Source: Clostridiales bacterium (lineage in GTDB: Bacteria > Bacillota > Clostridia > Lachnospirales > Lachnospiraceae). Taken from it: a stretch of 64,000 bases of DNA. The notes below the pieces were generated by a model. The model worked only from the letters and a program-made list of their open reading frames with translations, did no database searches and had not been told where the DNA came from. The DNA lies in NCBI GenBank assembly GCA_021204025.1, contig JAJQAC010000087.1, forward strand, positions 62,001 to 126,000, read 5' to 3'. Within the stretch, counting starts at the first letter, position 1, and each line of letters begins with the position of its first letter. Shown in pieces: positions 7,055-17,752 of the stretch. A program made the translations under genes and the position numbers.

Positions 7055-8685
7055 AACAAAACGAACGTCTGAACCATCTGTTCGGTTCGCTGTTCTTTGC
7101 TCTGCCGCTTTGCGCCGCCTTTACTTTTCCGGCGCTGGCGGCAGACGGAACCGCCGAATATCTGCCTGCCGTCTATGCGACATTCTGGGCGCTGATTCCT
7201 TCTGTCGTAGCCATTGCTCTCGCTCTGATCACGAAAGAGGTATACAGCTCCCTCTTTTTTGGTATCCTGGTCGGCGCTCTCCTTTACTCCGGAGGGAGCT
7301 TTGAATTGACCATCACCCATATCTTTGAAGACGGCATCATCGCGGTGCTCTCCGACAGCTACAATGTCGGTATCCTGGTCTTTCTGGTCATACTCGGTAC
7401 TATGGTATGCCTGATGAATAAAGCCGGAGGATCTGCCGCTTTCGGGGACTGGGCCGCCTCCCATATCCGAGGAAAGGTCGGCGCGCAGCTTGCCACCATT
7501 CTTCTGGGCGTCGTTATCTTTATTGACGACTATTTTAACTGCCTGACCGTCGGTAGCGTCATGCGTCCGGTCACTGACAAATTTAAGGTTTCCCGCGCCA
7601 AACTTGCTTATCTGATTGACGCTACAGCTGCGCCGATCTGCATCATCGCCCCAATCTCCTCTTGGGCCGCCGCGGTAACCGGATTTGTAGAGAGCGAGGA
7701 TGGGTTCGCCATCTTCATTCAGGCGATTCCCTATAATTATTACGCGATCCTCACCCTCGTTATGATGATCTCCATGGTAATTCTGCGAGTCGAATATGCC
7801 TCCATGAAAACCCATGAAGAGAACGCGACTTTCCATAACGATATCTATACCACGCCGGGACGTCCTTACGCAGCAGCTGAAAACGAGATCCGCCCGGACA
7901 GCCACGGACAGGTTATCGACCTCGTTCTTCCGATCGCTTCTCTCATTATCTGCTGCGTTATCGGCATGATTTATACCGGCGGTTTTTTTTCCGGGACGGA
8001 CTTTATCACCGCATTTTCCAACAGCGATGCCTCTCTCGGACTGACGCTGGGAAGTTTCTTTGGACTGGTACTCACAGTTCTGATCTACCAGCTCCGCCAG
8101 GTGCTGAATTTTCGCGACTGTATGTCCTGCCTGCCGGAAGGCTTTAAGGCCATGGTTCCCGCGATCCTCATCCTGACGCTCGCATGGTCCCTGAAGTCCA
8201 TGACAGACAGCCTTGGTGCCAGATATTATGTCGCCGCTCTGGTACAGGCGAGCGCGGCCAGCCTGCTGAATTTTCTTCCGGCTATCATCTTTGTCGTAGG
8301 TTGTCTTCTGGCCTTTGCCACCGGCACCTCCTGGGGTACCTTTGGTATCCTGATCCCAATCGTCGTTGCAGTATTTGAAAACGTAAACCCAAATCTGATG
8401 ATCATCTCTATCTCCGCATGCATGGCAGGGGCAGTCTGCGGAGATCACTGCTCTCCGATCTCAGATACTACAATCATGGCGTCAGCCGGCGCTCAGTGTG
8501 AACATATCAACCATGTCAACACCCAGCTGCCCTATGCGATTGTAGCAGCGGTCATTTCTTTCTTTACCTACATCTTCGCCGGTTTTGTACAGAACCCTTG
8601 GATCAGCCTCGCCGTCGGTATCGCCATGATGCTCGCCATCGTGTTTGTGATCCGGGCAACCGGGAATATCGTAAAAGAAGAATAA
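7051..8685 (+). CDS. nhaC: NhaC-family Na+/H+ antiporter
   Basis: This 544-residue polytopic membrane protein starts with a signal-like hydrophobic segment and then about eleven membrane helices. VVIFIDDYFNCLTVGSVMRPV (IDDYFN near 151-156) and the C-terminal GDHCSPISDTT are typical of the NhaC family, which exchanges sodium for protons. Its ATG overlaps the uxaC stop (ATGA at 7051-7054), which implies translational coupling, so it is made with the uronate isomerase. This is unusual for a housekeeping antiporter. It may balance sodium or pH during uronate uptake, or it may carry an organic acid, as some relatives do. A terminator follows. The family is clear; the substrate is not. Confidence 0.9.
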   Translation: MKQNERLNHLFGSLFFALPLCAAFTFPALAADGTAEYLPAVYATFWALIPSVVAIALALITKEVYSSLFFGILVGALLYSGGSFELTITHIFEDGIIAVLSDSYNVGILVFLVILGTMVCLMNKAGGSAAFGDWAASHIRGKVGAQLATILLGVVIFIDDYFNCLTVGSVMRPVTDKFKVSRAKLAYLIDATAAPICIIAPISSWAAAVTGFVESEDGFAIFIQAIPYNYYAILTLVMMISMVILRVEYASMKTHEENATFHNDIYTTPGRPYAAAENEIRPDSHGQVIDLVLPIASLIICCVIGMIYTGGFFSGTDFITAFSNSDASLGLTLGSFFGLVLTVLIYQLRQVLNFRDCMSCLPEGFKAMVPAILILTLAWSLKSMTDSLGARYYVAALVQASAASLLNFLPAIIFVVGCLLAFATGTSWGTFGILIPIVVAVFENVNPNLMIISISACMAGAVCGDHCSPISDTTIMASAGAQCEHINHVNTQLPYAIVAAVISFFTYIFAGFVQNPWISLAVGIAMMLAIVFVIRATGNIVKEE

Positions 8686-8692
8686 TAAAATA

Positions 8693-8722
8693 CCCCTGGA
8701 TTCTCTTTTCCGAATCCGGGGG
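8693..8722. terminator. Terminator between nhaC and the convergent sugar transferase gene
   Basis: Arms CCCCTGGATTC (8693-8703) and GAATCCGGGGG (8712-8722) pair with one mismatch around an 8-nt loop. On the plus side ATATTATTTA follows; on the minus side a T-rich stretch follows (TATTTTATTATT), so it may serve both convergent genes. Confidence 0.75.
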
Positions 8723-8758
8723 ATATTATTTACAGCCGTTTTCATCCTTCTTATATCC

Positions 8759-10258
8759 TTACGCAGAACCTTTTCTCCGCAATACCACAACTACAGTCTT
8801 AAACAGAATCTTGATATCCAGCCATATATTCCACTCACTGATATACTGCCGGTCCAGACGGACGACGTCTTCAAAATCCGTAATATCACTGCGTCCACTG
8901 ACCTGCCACAGACCTGTAATGCCCGGCTTGATGGCCAGACGCGCACGGTGATGCAGTTCATATTTGGAAACCTCTTCTACCAGCGGCGGACGGGTACCGA
9001 CCAGAGACATATCTCCGTGCAGGACATTAAAAAACTGTGGGAATTCATCCAGACTGGTGTCCCGCAGGAACTGACCAAAGCCTTTTTTCTGCGTACCGTC
9101 AGGCAGAATGCGGTTGCCGATCACGCGGGGATCAAAGTCAAGTTTAAACATCCGGTCATCGCTCATCTTATTTTCCTTCATCAGTTCCGCCTTCCTCGCG
9201 TCGGCGTCCTGATACATACTGCGGAATTTAAAGATTTTGAATTTCTTACCGTTTTTTCCCACCCGTTCCTGCGTAAAGAAAATCGGACCCGGCGACTGAA
9301 TCATCATAACCGGCGTCACAAAGACAAAAATCCCTGCGGTCAGGATACAACCGACGATGCCTCCCGCGATATCCATCACTCTTTTCATGAGAATCTGTTT
9401 GACAGAAGCACAGTTAATTGTCGTAGTCAGAACGGTGTATCCTCCCACTTTCTCGACAAACTGCTTTTTCCCCGGCGCGTCTGATATTGTCGCGAGATTC
9501 ACATGGATCGTCACTCCGGTTTCCAGTAATTCATCCATCAGCTTCTGCGGAGGCTCCTGCCCCTCGGACGGCACGATAATCACCTCATCGATCCACTCGC
9601 GGCATACATACATCGCCGCGCTGTCTCTGTCCGCGACAACCGGTATCCCGGCGATACTTCTGCTTCCCGGTGAAGTATGGCTTCTTTCACCTTGTCCTGC
9701 ACCTCGTCCGCAGTCGGCCGTTTCATCAATCAGCACCGCGCCTGCAATGGTATAACCGGCATAATTATTAGCTTTTATTTTATCAATCACCGATTCTGCG
9801 ATATTCGGCGCCGCAATAATCAGAAGAGACCGTTCTCCTCCCGCTTTCCACTTTTCGCTTAATCTGTGCTTCCAGATCTGCCTTACCACATAAGTAAGTA
9901 CAGCATAGCAGATAAAGGTCAGGAATAAAGCCAGACGGGAATAAAAAACACTTTGCTGCAATACAAACAAGTATAGAAGTGACAAACCACATAATACAAC
10001 AACATGACGCGCGGTGATAAGAAGTTCCGTGTGATCGCTGCGCTTTAATACTCCCTTTAAAGACTCCAGAGCAATAATTACAATCACATCTGCAAGCGTC
10101 AGAAAAACCGCCATATTGCGGTAAACAATCTGCCGGTAAGGGTGAAAACCATATCCGCTGAGCGCGTATGCCGCCACAAAGGCGATTTGCAGACATATAA
10201 GGTCAAACAGTATAAAATTGTAATGTTTCAGCCATCCTTCTATTTCTTTTCGGTACAT
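8759..10258 (-). CDS. WbaP/WcaJ-type undecaprenyl-phosphate sugar phosphotransferase
   Basis: This 499-residue membrane enzyme loads a sugar-1-phosphate onto undecaprenyl phosphate, the priming step for a polysaccharide or glycan. Four or five N-terminal helices (to about 140) lead to a CoA-binding-like cytosolic domain (KIKANNYAGYTIAG). One more helix follows, then the bacterial sugar transferase domain with KIFKFRSM, DETS-like TSLDEFPQFFNVLHGDMSLVG, PGITGLWQVSGRSD and DIKILFKT. The start at 10258 (ATG, with GAGAG upstream) is preferred over a TTG at 10360, because that TTG is the -35 of a good promoter. It stands alone, with no glycosyltransferases or Wzx/Wzy near, so the glycan is unknown. 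Confidence 0.9.
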   Translation of the reverse strand: MYRKEIEGWLKHYNFILFDLICLQIAFVAAYALSGYGFHPYRQIVYRNMAVFLTLADVIVIIALESLKGVLKRSDHTELLITARHVVVLCGLSLLYLFVLQQSVFYSRLALFLTFICYAVLTYVVRQIWKHRLSEKWKAGGERSLLIIAAPNIAESVIDKIKANNYAGYTIAGAVLIDETADCGRGAGQGERSHTSPGSRSIAGIPVVADRDSAAMYVCREWIDEVIIVPSEGQEPPQKLMDELLETGVTIHVNLATISDAPGKKQFVEKVGGYTVLTTTINCASVKQILMKRVMDIAGGIVGCILTAGIFVFVTPVMMIQSPGPIFFTQERVGKNGKKFKIFKFRSMYQDADARKAELMKENKMSDDRMFKLDFDPRVIGNRILPDGTQKKGFGQFLRDTSLDEFPQFFNVLHGDMSLVGTRPPLVEEVSKYELHHRARLAIKPGITGLWQVSGRSDITDFEDVVRLDRQYISEWNIWLDIKILFKTVVVVLRRKGSA

Positions 10259-10331
10259 AACTTTTCTCTCTTTTGCATCATCTTTCCTGCAATCCAGGTT
10301 TAGAAATAACCAGATCGCGAATATAGTTAAA

Positions 10332-10360
10332 ATTTTACAACAGAAGTGATCAAATAGCAA
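10332..10360 (-). promoter_or_regulatory. Promoter for the sugar transferase gene
   Basis: TTGCTA (10355-10360) and TAAAAT (10332-10337) are 17 bases apart, about 75 bases before the ATG at 10258. Confidence 0.65.
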
Positions 10361-10455
10361 GTAAAATCTGCGTCATCCTGCTATGTTTTCCTGTATACAT
10401 AAAGTTCATGATCAGGACACCCGGATTAACTCCTTATCCGCCCTGTGCAAAAAAC

Positions 10456-10495
10456 AAAAAAAGAACGTTTTCAGCGTCTGTATCTGAAAGCGTTC
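10456..10495 (-). terminator. Rho-independent terminator of the heat-shock operon
   Basis: On the minus strand, arms GAACGCTTTCAG and CTGAAAACGTTC (10484-10495 and 10463-10474) pair with one mismatch around a 9-nt loop and are followed by seven T (10456-10462). It lies just after dnaJ. Confidence 0.9.
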
Positions 10496-10525
10496 CTTTT
10501 ACAATCCTTTATCGGTTCTTTCTTT

Positions 10526-11674
10526 TTACTTATTGAACAATCCTTTTTTCTTTGTTTTTCCCTCTGATGCCGTCATGCCCTTCATTGCGGCGTCAAAATT
10601 CCTCAGGGCTTCCTTCTGCGCCTCTGTCAGACGTTCCGGAACCTGCACCACCAACGTTACATAATGATCTCCACGCATATTACGGCTGCGCAGAGACGGC
10701 ACTCCCTTGCCCTTCAGACGGATCCTTGTATCGGTCTGAGTGCCGGGCTTTACCTCGTACTCTACCTCACCATCCACAGTCTTAATCCGGATTGGACCGC
10801 CAAGCGCCGCTGTCACAAAGGAAATCGGTACAGTCGAATAAATGCTGGTATCCTGGCGCTTAAAGACCGGATGCTGAGATACTGCCACCTGCACCAGCAG
10901 ATCTCCACGCTCACCGCCATTGCTGCCCGGCTCACCGTTACCACTGCAGCGCACGCTCATCCCATTGTCGATACCGGCCGGTACCGTCACCTTGATCTTC
11001 TTTTTCCTCGTCACATATCCCGTACCATAGCAATCCGGGCACTTCTCGCGAATAATCTTGCCCGCGCCGCGGCAGTCCGGACAGGTCTGCACATTCTGCA
11101 CCTGACCAAAGAACGACTGCTGTGTATAGACAATCTTACCCTTGCCGTTACATTTGCGGCAGTTTTCCGGAGAAGTTCCGGGCTTTGCTCCGGTACCATG
11201 GCATTTTGCACATTCCTCGCGGAAATTGATCTCAATCTCCTTTTCGCAGCCAAATACGGCTTCCTCAAAGGTGATCCGAACAGCCGTACGGACATCCGCA
11301 CCACGCATCGGACCGTTATACTGAGCGCTGCCGCGGCTGCTCCTGCCGCCGCCGAAAATATCTCCGAAGATATCCCCAAAGATATCTCCCATATCCGCGC
11401 TGTTAAAATCAAATCCGCCAAAGCCTCCGGCACCGCCCGTGCCATCAAATGCCGCATGACCAAACTGATCGTACTGTCTCCGCTTTTCCGGATCACTCAG
11501 TACACTATAAGCCTCTGACGCTTCTTTAAACTTCTCTGCCGCGGTTTCATCACCCGGATTGCTGTCCGGATGATATTTTTTTGCAAGCACACGGTACGCC
11601 TTCTTTAACGCGGCCTCATCCGCATCCTTCGGAACGCCCAGGACTTCATAATAATCTCTCTTGCTTTCCGCCAT
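10526..11674 (-). CDS. dnaJ: Chaperone DnaJ
   Basis: This 382-residue co-chaperone delivers unfolded clients to DnaK and stimulates its ATPase. The J domain (1-70) has the invariant HPD in [11 protein letters not shown] Gly/Phe-rich stretch follows ([11 protein letters not shown]), then four CxxCxGxG zinc repeats ([32 protein letters not shown], about 150-215) and the two C-terminal substrate-binding folds. Length is normal for full DnaJ. It is the last gene of hrcA-grpE-dnaK-dnaJ, separated from dnaK by 167 bases with a hairpin, and is followed by a strong terminator. Confidence 0.97.
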   Translation of the reverse strand: MAESKRDYYEVLGVPKDADEAALKKAYRVLAKKYHPDSNPGDETAAEKFKEASEAYSVLSDPEKRRQYDQFGHAAFDGTGGAGGFGGFDFNSADMGDIFGDIFGDIFGGGRSSRGSAQYNGPMRGADVRTAVRITFEEAVFGCEKEIEINFREECAKCHGTGAKPGTSPENCRKCNGKGKIVYTQQSFFGQVQNVQTCPDCRGAGKIIREKCPDCYGTGYVTRKKKIKVTVPAGIDNGMSVRCSGNGEPGSNGGERGDLLVQVAVSQHPVFKRQDTSIYSTVPISFVTAALGGPIRIKTVDGEVEYEVKPGTQTDTRIRLKGKGVPSLRSRNMRGDHYVTLVVQVPERLTEAQKEALRNFDAAMKGMTASEGKTKKKGLFNK

Positions 11675-11745
11675 AACTGTCTCCTTGTTTCTCTATTCCT
11701 CATAGTGGCAAAAGATATTTTCTGCCTACGTACTAAATGGCTGTC

Positions 11746-11777
11746 GTCCCGCCGGGCCTTCTATTGCCCCGGCGGAC
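11746..11777 (-). other. Intercistronic hairpin between dnaK and dnaJ
   Basis: GTCCCGCCGGG (11746-11756) pairs with CCCCGGCGGAC (11767-11777) with one bulged base. There is no T-run. It probably shapes RNA processing or the dnaK:dnaJ ratio and is unlikely to end transcription. The rest of the 167-base gap shows nothing else. Confidence 0.5.
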
Positions 11778-11841
11778 ACGCCAGCCCATTTTCTCTTACA
11801 GAGAATATTATCCCCGCTAAATTTGTACTCTTACCTGAGGA

Positions 11842-13713
<1,872 letters not shown>

Positions 13714-13816
13714 TCATTCCTCCTGAATTCATGTTGTTACCATAATTAATTCTGTCATTCATCATCCAATCAGGCATTTCCTGACTGACTGAACTATTTT
13801 ATAACCCGCAAAACCG

Positions 13817-14449
13817 CTAATTCGCCACCTGTACCATGCTGTGCCGGACAACGGTCCCGCGATATTTATATCCCTTCTGAAGCTCCTGGGAAATCACATT
13901 CTCCCCAAACGAATCATCATCGATATGCATCACTGCGTTATGAAGATTCGGATCAAACGGCTGTCCCTCAGCCTCAATTGCTTCCACGCCGGCATCCTCA
14001 AGCATCTTCCATAACTGCTTGTAAATCATCTCAATGCCTTCTGCGAAGGAAGATCCCTTTTCTTCTTCCGGCACTGCGCTCAGGCCCCTCTCAAAATTAT
14101 CCAGCACGGGTAAAATCTTTTCGATGATATCTCTTGCACCAATCTCATACATGGATGATTTTTCTTTTTCCGTCCGTTTGCGGAAATTGTCAAATTCTGC
14201 CATCTGTCGCACCAGCCGTTCCTGAAGTTCTTCAATCTTTTCATCCTTCGGATCTTTTCTGGCGGCATTTGCTTTCTCTGTTTTTCCGGAAGACTCCTCC
14301 AGCCCGGTCGCTGCCTTTCCAGAATCGACCTTTTCTCCGCTTTCGCTGGCGGTCTCCTCCTCCGGCTGCTGCTCCTGAGCCGCATCAGGCTTACTGTTAT
14401 CCTCCTGCGGCATGTCGTCTCCGGTCTCTTTATAATTATCCTGACTCAT
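13817..14449 (-). CDS. grpE: Nucleotide exchange factor GrpE
   Basis: This 210-residue dimeric factor releases ADP from DnaK. The first 70 residues are acidic, Glu/Ser-rich low complexity. A long coiled coil follows (EKIEELQERLVRQMAEFDNF) and then the family core FRKRTEKEK and the beta domain ending in GTVVRHSMVQV. The start is six bases after the hrcA stop, with an AAAGGTGAT site inside the hrcA 3' end, so translation is probably coupled. Length is at the long end because of the acidic N-terminus. Confidence 0.96.
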   Translation of the reverse strand: MSQDNYKETGDDMPQEDNSKPDAAQEQQPEEETASESGEKVDSGKAATGLEESSGKTEKANAARKDPKDEKIEELQERLVRQMAEFDNFRKRTEKEKSSMYEIGARDIIEKILPVLDNFERGLSAVPEEEKGSSFAEGIEMIYKQLWKMLEDAGVEAIEAEGQPFDPNLHNAVMHIDDDSFGENVISQELQKGYKYRGTVVRHSMVQVAN

Positions 14450-14455
14450 GGCTCA

Positions 14456-15490
14456 TCACCTTTCTTCTTTTTTAAATGTCACATCCAGCTGCTTCATCAG
14501 CTGCCTCAGTGTACTGAGAACCCTTTCATAATCCATCCGTTTCGGGCCAATGATGCCGATCGTACCACGCAGCCCCTCGCCCAGTTCATAGTTCGCTGTG
14601 ACGACACTGCAGTCCCGCATCGCCTGCATCTTTGTCTCATCTCCGATATAAACCTGGATACCTGTATTCTCACTGTTATCCACATTATCCGAGATCCACT
14701 CCTGGAGCACATCCTTGCGCTCCAGTGTATTAATCAGACCACTGGCTTTCTCTCCATCCGAAAGCTCCGGATATTTGAAAATATTGGTCGCTCCACTGGT
14801 ATAAACCTCCAGATCCTCCGTAGCCCGGATCGTTTCCGCGACCTCATTTAATACCAGATCAATCACATCCCGATGGTTTCCTGCCTGATCCTTCATCTGA
14901 CTGATTACGCCAAGGTTAATTTCCTCGATCGTCAATCCATTCAGATTAGAATTTAACAGAATATTCAGATTCAGCAGTTCCTCACGGCTGAGTGCTTCCT
15001 GCACGGTAATGAAACGGTTCTTGATCAAATTACCCTCCAGGACGATGACAACCAGAAGTTTCAGCGGTTCCACCTCTGAAAGCTGAATAAATTTCAGCTT
15101 GCTGTGATGCACCTGCGGTCCGCTGATCATCGCGGCGTAATTGGTATTGGCCGCGAGCATCTGCGCCAGACCCTTGAGCACCAGTTCCACCCGGTCTACC
15201 CGCTGGATCATCAATTCCTTGATCTCCGTAACTTCATTTTCCTTGTCCTGCATAATCTGATCTACATAGAAACGGTATCCCTTGTCAGAAGGAATCCGTC
15301 CGGCAGAAGTATGAGGCTGTATAATGTAGCCCATTTCTTCCAGATCGGACATCTCGTTGCGGATTGTAGCTGAGCTGAGCTTTAAATCCGTATATTTGGA
15401 AATGGTTCTGGACCCCACCGGTTCGCCGGTCTCAAGATAGGTTTTAATAATCGCTTTTAATATCTTTATTTTTCGATCATCCAGCTCCAT
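14456..15490 (-). CDS. hrcA: Heat-inducible transcription repressor HrcA
   Basis: This 344-residue repressor binds CIRCE and holds class I heat-shock genes off; its folding depends on GroE. An N-terminal winged helix (about 1-75, with EPVGSRTISK and SSATIRNEMSDLEEMGYI) precedes the GAF-like HrcA domain and the terminal FGPKRM-like segment (IGIIGPKRMDYERV). The start at 15490 has GGAGG seven bases upstream. It is the first gene behind the CIRCE element at 15515-15541, so it represses itself. Confidence 0.97.
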   Translation of the reverse strand: MELDDRKIKILKAIIKTYLETGEPVGSRTISKYTDLKLSSATIRNEMSDLEEMGYIIQPHTSAGRIPSDKGYRFYVDQIMQDKENEVTEIKELMIQRVDRVELVLKGLAQMLAANTNYAAMISGPQVHHSKLKFIQLSEVEPLKLLVVIVLEGNLIKNRFITVQEALSREELLNLNILLNSNLNGLTIEEINLGVISQMKDQAGNHRDVIDLVLNEVAETIRATEDLEVYTSGATNIFKYPELSDGEKASGLINTLERKDVLQEWISDNVDNSENTGIQVYIGDETKMQAMRDCSVVTANYELGEGLRGTIGIIGPKRMDYERVLSTLRQLMKQLDVTFKKEER

Positions 15491-15514
15491 GCACCAACCT
15501 CCGTTTCTGGTTTG

Positions 15515-15541
15515 TTAGCACTCGTCATGTTAGAGTGCTAA
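15515..15541 (-). promoter_or_regulatory. CIRCE operator
   Basis: TTAGCACTC (15515-15523) and GAGTGCTAA (15533-15541) form a perfect inverted repeat with a 9-base spacer, an exact match to the CIRCE consensus. It lies in the leader just after the predicted transcription start and before hrcA. Confidence 0.97.
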
Positions 15542-15553
15542 CATTCTTTCATT

Positions 15554-15582
15554 AATATACTTTACCATGCACTGTTTGTCAA
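15554..15582 (-). promoter_or_regulatory. SigA-type promoter of the hrcA operon
   Basis: A consensus TTGACA (15577-15582) is 17 bases from TATATT (15554-15559). CIRCE begins about 12 bases downstream, so bound HrcA would block the start. Confidence 0.92.
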
Positions 15583-15591
15583 GAGTTTTTT

Positions 15592-17739
15592 TCATTCTAT
15601 CCACAAAATATAAATCAACATCAGACACAGACCGATACCGGCGAGAAGCAGGCCGAAAGACATACTCCTGCCGATAATCATTCCGGTCTCCCGGAGTTCC
15701 TCATAGCGAATAGCAAGAGTATGCCGATGATCGTTCCTGACCGGACGGCGGCGCCGCCAGCTTTTGTTTCCAATTTCCTGCAGCACATTCAACGCGCCGC
15801 CGAGTATATCGGTCACAAAGCTGCCCTCGAGCCGTTCATGCGGCAACGGACTGTCACGGTAAACACTCGCCCGCAAAAGCACAACCATACCATCTGTCAT
15901 ACTGTCAAACACACGCGCAAGCACCGCTCCGACCGGAATCAGGATCGAGACGATCCGGTCCGTCAGGACATCCAGGACATAACATCCGGCTCCTGATACG
16001 GACGGCAGCAGTCCCAACAGCAACGGACGATAAATCAGTTGTTCCAGATCCAGCCAGGATGGCCATACATTGACATACGCGCCCTCTCTCATCAGAAATC
16101 CTCGAATCACAAACAGATAGACCAGGATACCAATCGTTATAGAGATCAGGCCGCCGGAGAGATTCGTAAGACTAAAGTACCGAACGACATGTCCGGATGC
16201 CGTAAGCCCCATCATTCTCTGTCCCAGTTGTGCCGCCCGATCCATGATCCCGTGCGGAAAGACTCCCCATATCCCTAATACAGCCGCACTTCCCGCCAGC
16301 GCAAATACACTCTCCCGATTAATATAAAGCTTTTGCGCGTCATACTGCTCCTGCCTTGCCGGATCTGCATTTTTCTCTATGAAAACCGCGATAAACAGCT
16401 TTGTCATATATGCCACCGTCAGTCCTCCGGAAAAAAGGAACAGCGCCTCCAGACCGCTCATCCAGCCGCCGCCTCCGTACTCGACAATGCTCTCATGAAG
16501 CAGCGTCTTGCTGATATATCCGCCAAATAGCGGGATCCCTCCGATCGCCAGCGCCCCAATCAGAAAAACTACTTTTAACAATGGCTTTTTCCTGCCATAT
16601 CCGCGGATCTCATTCAGATCAAGTGCATGGACATTTTTATAGATCACACCGGCTGCCATGAAAAGAACCAGCTTAATCAGAGAATGATTGACCATATGCA
16701 GCATAGTTCCATGCACGGCAAGAGCATTTTCCTCTCCGAGCAGGCACTGCATCCCCACGCCGATCAGAATAAAACCGATCTGCGACATGGACGAACAGGC
16801 CAGCGTCCGTTTCAGGTCTATGGAAAATACCGCCAGCAGCGCTCCGATCACCATGGTAAAGGTTCCGATGATCAGGATCATCACTCCCCACCTGCCATCA
16901 TACAGAAAGATTCCACACGTCGTAACCAGAATACCGAATACACCGGTCTTTGTCAGGATGCCGGAAAGCAGTGCCGATGCGGGCGCCGGTGCCACCGGAT
17001 GAGCTTTCGGCAGCCAGATGTGCAGTGGAAACGCCCCTGCCTTCGCGCCGAATCCCACCAGCATGCAGCAGCCCAATGCATAGAGGACAGGCTTATTCTC
17101 ACAGGCAGACGCCGCCGATGCCAGCTCTGTCATTTCGAGCGTTCCCAGCTCATGATAAATACCAAAAACGCCCATCAGCATGACCAGTCCGCCAAGCACT
17201 GCCACAGCAAGATAGGTATCCGCCGCACGCAGCGAAGCGACATTCTCCTCCTGTGCGACCCAGACATAAGAAGTAAAGGACATCATTTCAAAGAAGACAA
17301 AAGTCGTATACAGATTGGATGACAGGAATACTCCCATCGTTGCTCCCAAAGTCAGCAGCATAAAGAGATAAAACCGGGCTGTACTGTGATGTCCGGTAAA
17401 ATATTCCCGTGACAGAATCACCGTCATCATCCACATAAACGTAGCAATCAGTCCATATACCAGCCGGAATCCATCCAGTATAAAAGAAAGGCCAAAACCG
17501 CAGATCCCTGCCAGACGCAGAGAGAGTACCGCACCGTTTCCTGCCACGCCCACATATCTCACAAACAGCCATGCCATCACGACGAATTCCGTAACAGCAA
17601 AGAAATCCGCCGTCAGCCCGCTCATAAGAAGTTCCGCGTCCTTTTGTCTGTGCCGGCCCACAGATCCGGCTATCCAGCTGAAAAATCCGCCAACAAACGG
17701 ATAAAAGACCAGGAAACCCAGAAAACCGCTATTTTCCAT
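15592..17739 (-). CDS. NuoL/MrpA-like proton-translocating antiporter subunit (716-residue class)
   Basis: This is the largest membrane subunit of the Mrp/Mbh-like cluster. The Proton_antipo_M core keeps the charged residues needed for transport: the helix-5 glutamate in FVFFEMMSF, the helix-7 lysine in GAKAGAFPLHIWLPKAHP, and the helix-8 lysine in ILTKTG. A long C-terminal extension (about 500-715) carries further helices, an Arg-rich cytosolic loop (KSWRRRRPVRND) and a last membrane helix. GGAGG lies five bases before the ATG at 17739; a GTG at 17742 is the alternative. It is the last gene of the cluster. No NADH- or quinone-binding subunit is present, so it is probably part of an antiporter and not of complex I. 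Confidence 0.85.
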   Translation of the reverse strand: MENSGFLGFLVFYPFVGGFFSWIAGSVGRHRQKDAELLMSGLTADFFAVTEFVVMAWLFVRYVGVAGNGAVLSLRLAGICGFGLSFILDGFRLVYGLIATFMWMMTVILSREYFTGHHSTARFYLFMLLTLGATMGVFLSSNLYTTFVFFEMMSFTSYVWVAQEENVASLRAADTYLAVAVLGGLVMLMGVFGIYHELGTLEMTELASAASACENKPVLYALGCCMLVGFGAKAGAFPLHIWLPKAHPVAPAPASALLSGILTKTGVFGILVTTCGIFLYDGRWGVMILIIGTFTMVIGALLAVFSIDLKRTLACSSMSQIGFILIGVGMQCLLGEENALAVHGTMLHMVNHSLIKLVLFMAAGVIYKNVHALDLNEIRGYGRKKPLLKVVFLIGALAIGGIPLFGGYISKTLLHESIVEYGGGGWMSGLEALFLFSGGLTVAYMTKLFIAVFIEKNADPARQEQYDAQKLYINRESVFALAGSAAVLGIWGVFPHGIMDRAAQLGQRMMGLTASGHVVRYFSLTNLSGGLISITIGILVYLFVIRGFLMREGAYVNVWPSWLDLEQLIYRPLLLGLLPSVSGAGCYVLDVLTDRIVSILIPVGAVLARVFDSMTDGMVVLLRASVYRDSPLPHERLEGSFVTDILGGALNVLQEIGNKSWRRRRPVRNDHRHTLAIRYEELRETGMIIGRSMSFGLLLAGIGLCLMLIYILWIE

Positions 17740-17752
17740 CACTTCCTCCTCT

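Noticed and set aside
7021-8448. 475-codon open frame on the minus strand opposite nhaC
   Set aside because: Its composition (Gly/Asp/Arg-rich with no hydrophobic core) is that of a shadow of a membrane-protein gene, and it has no ribosome site or family.
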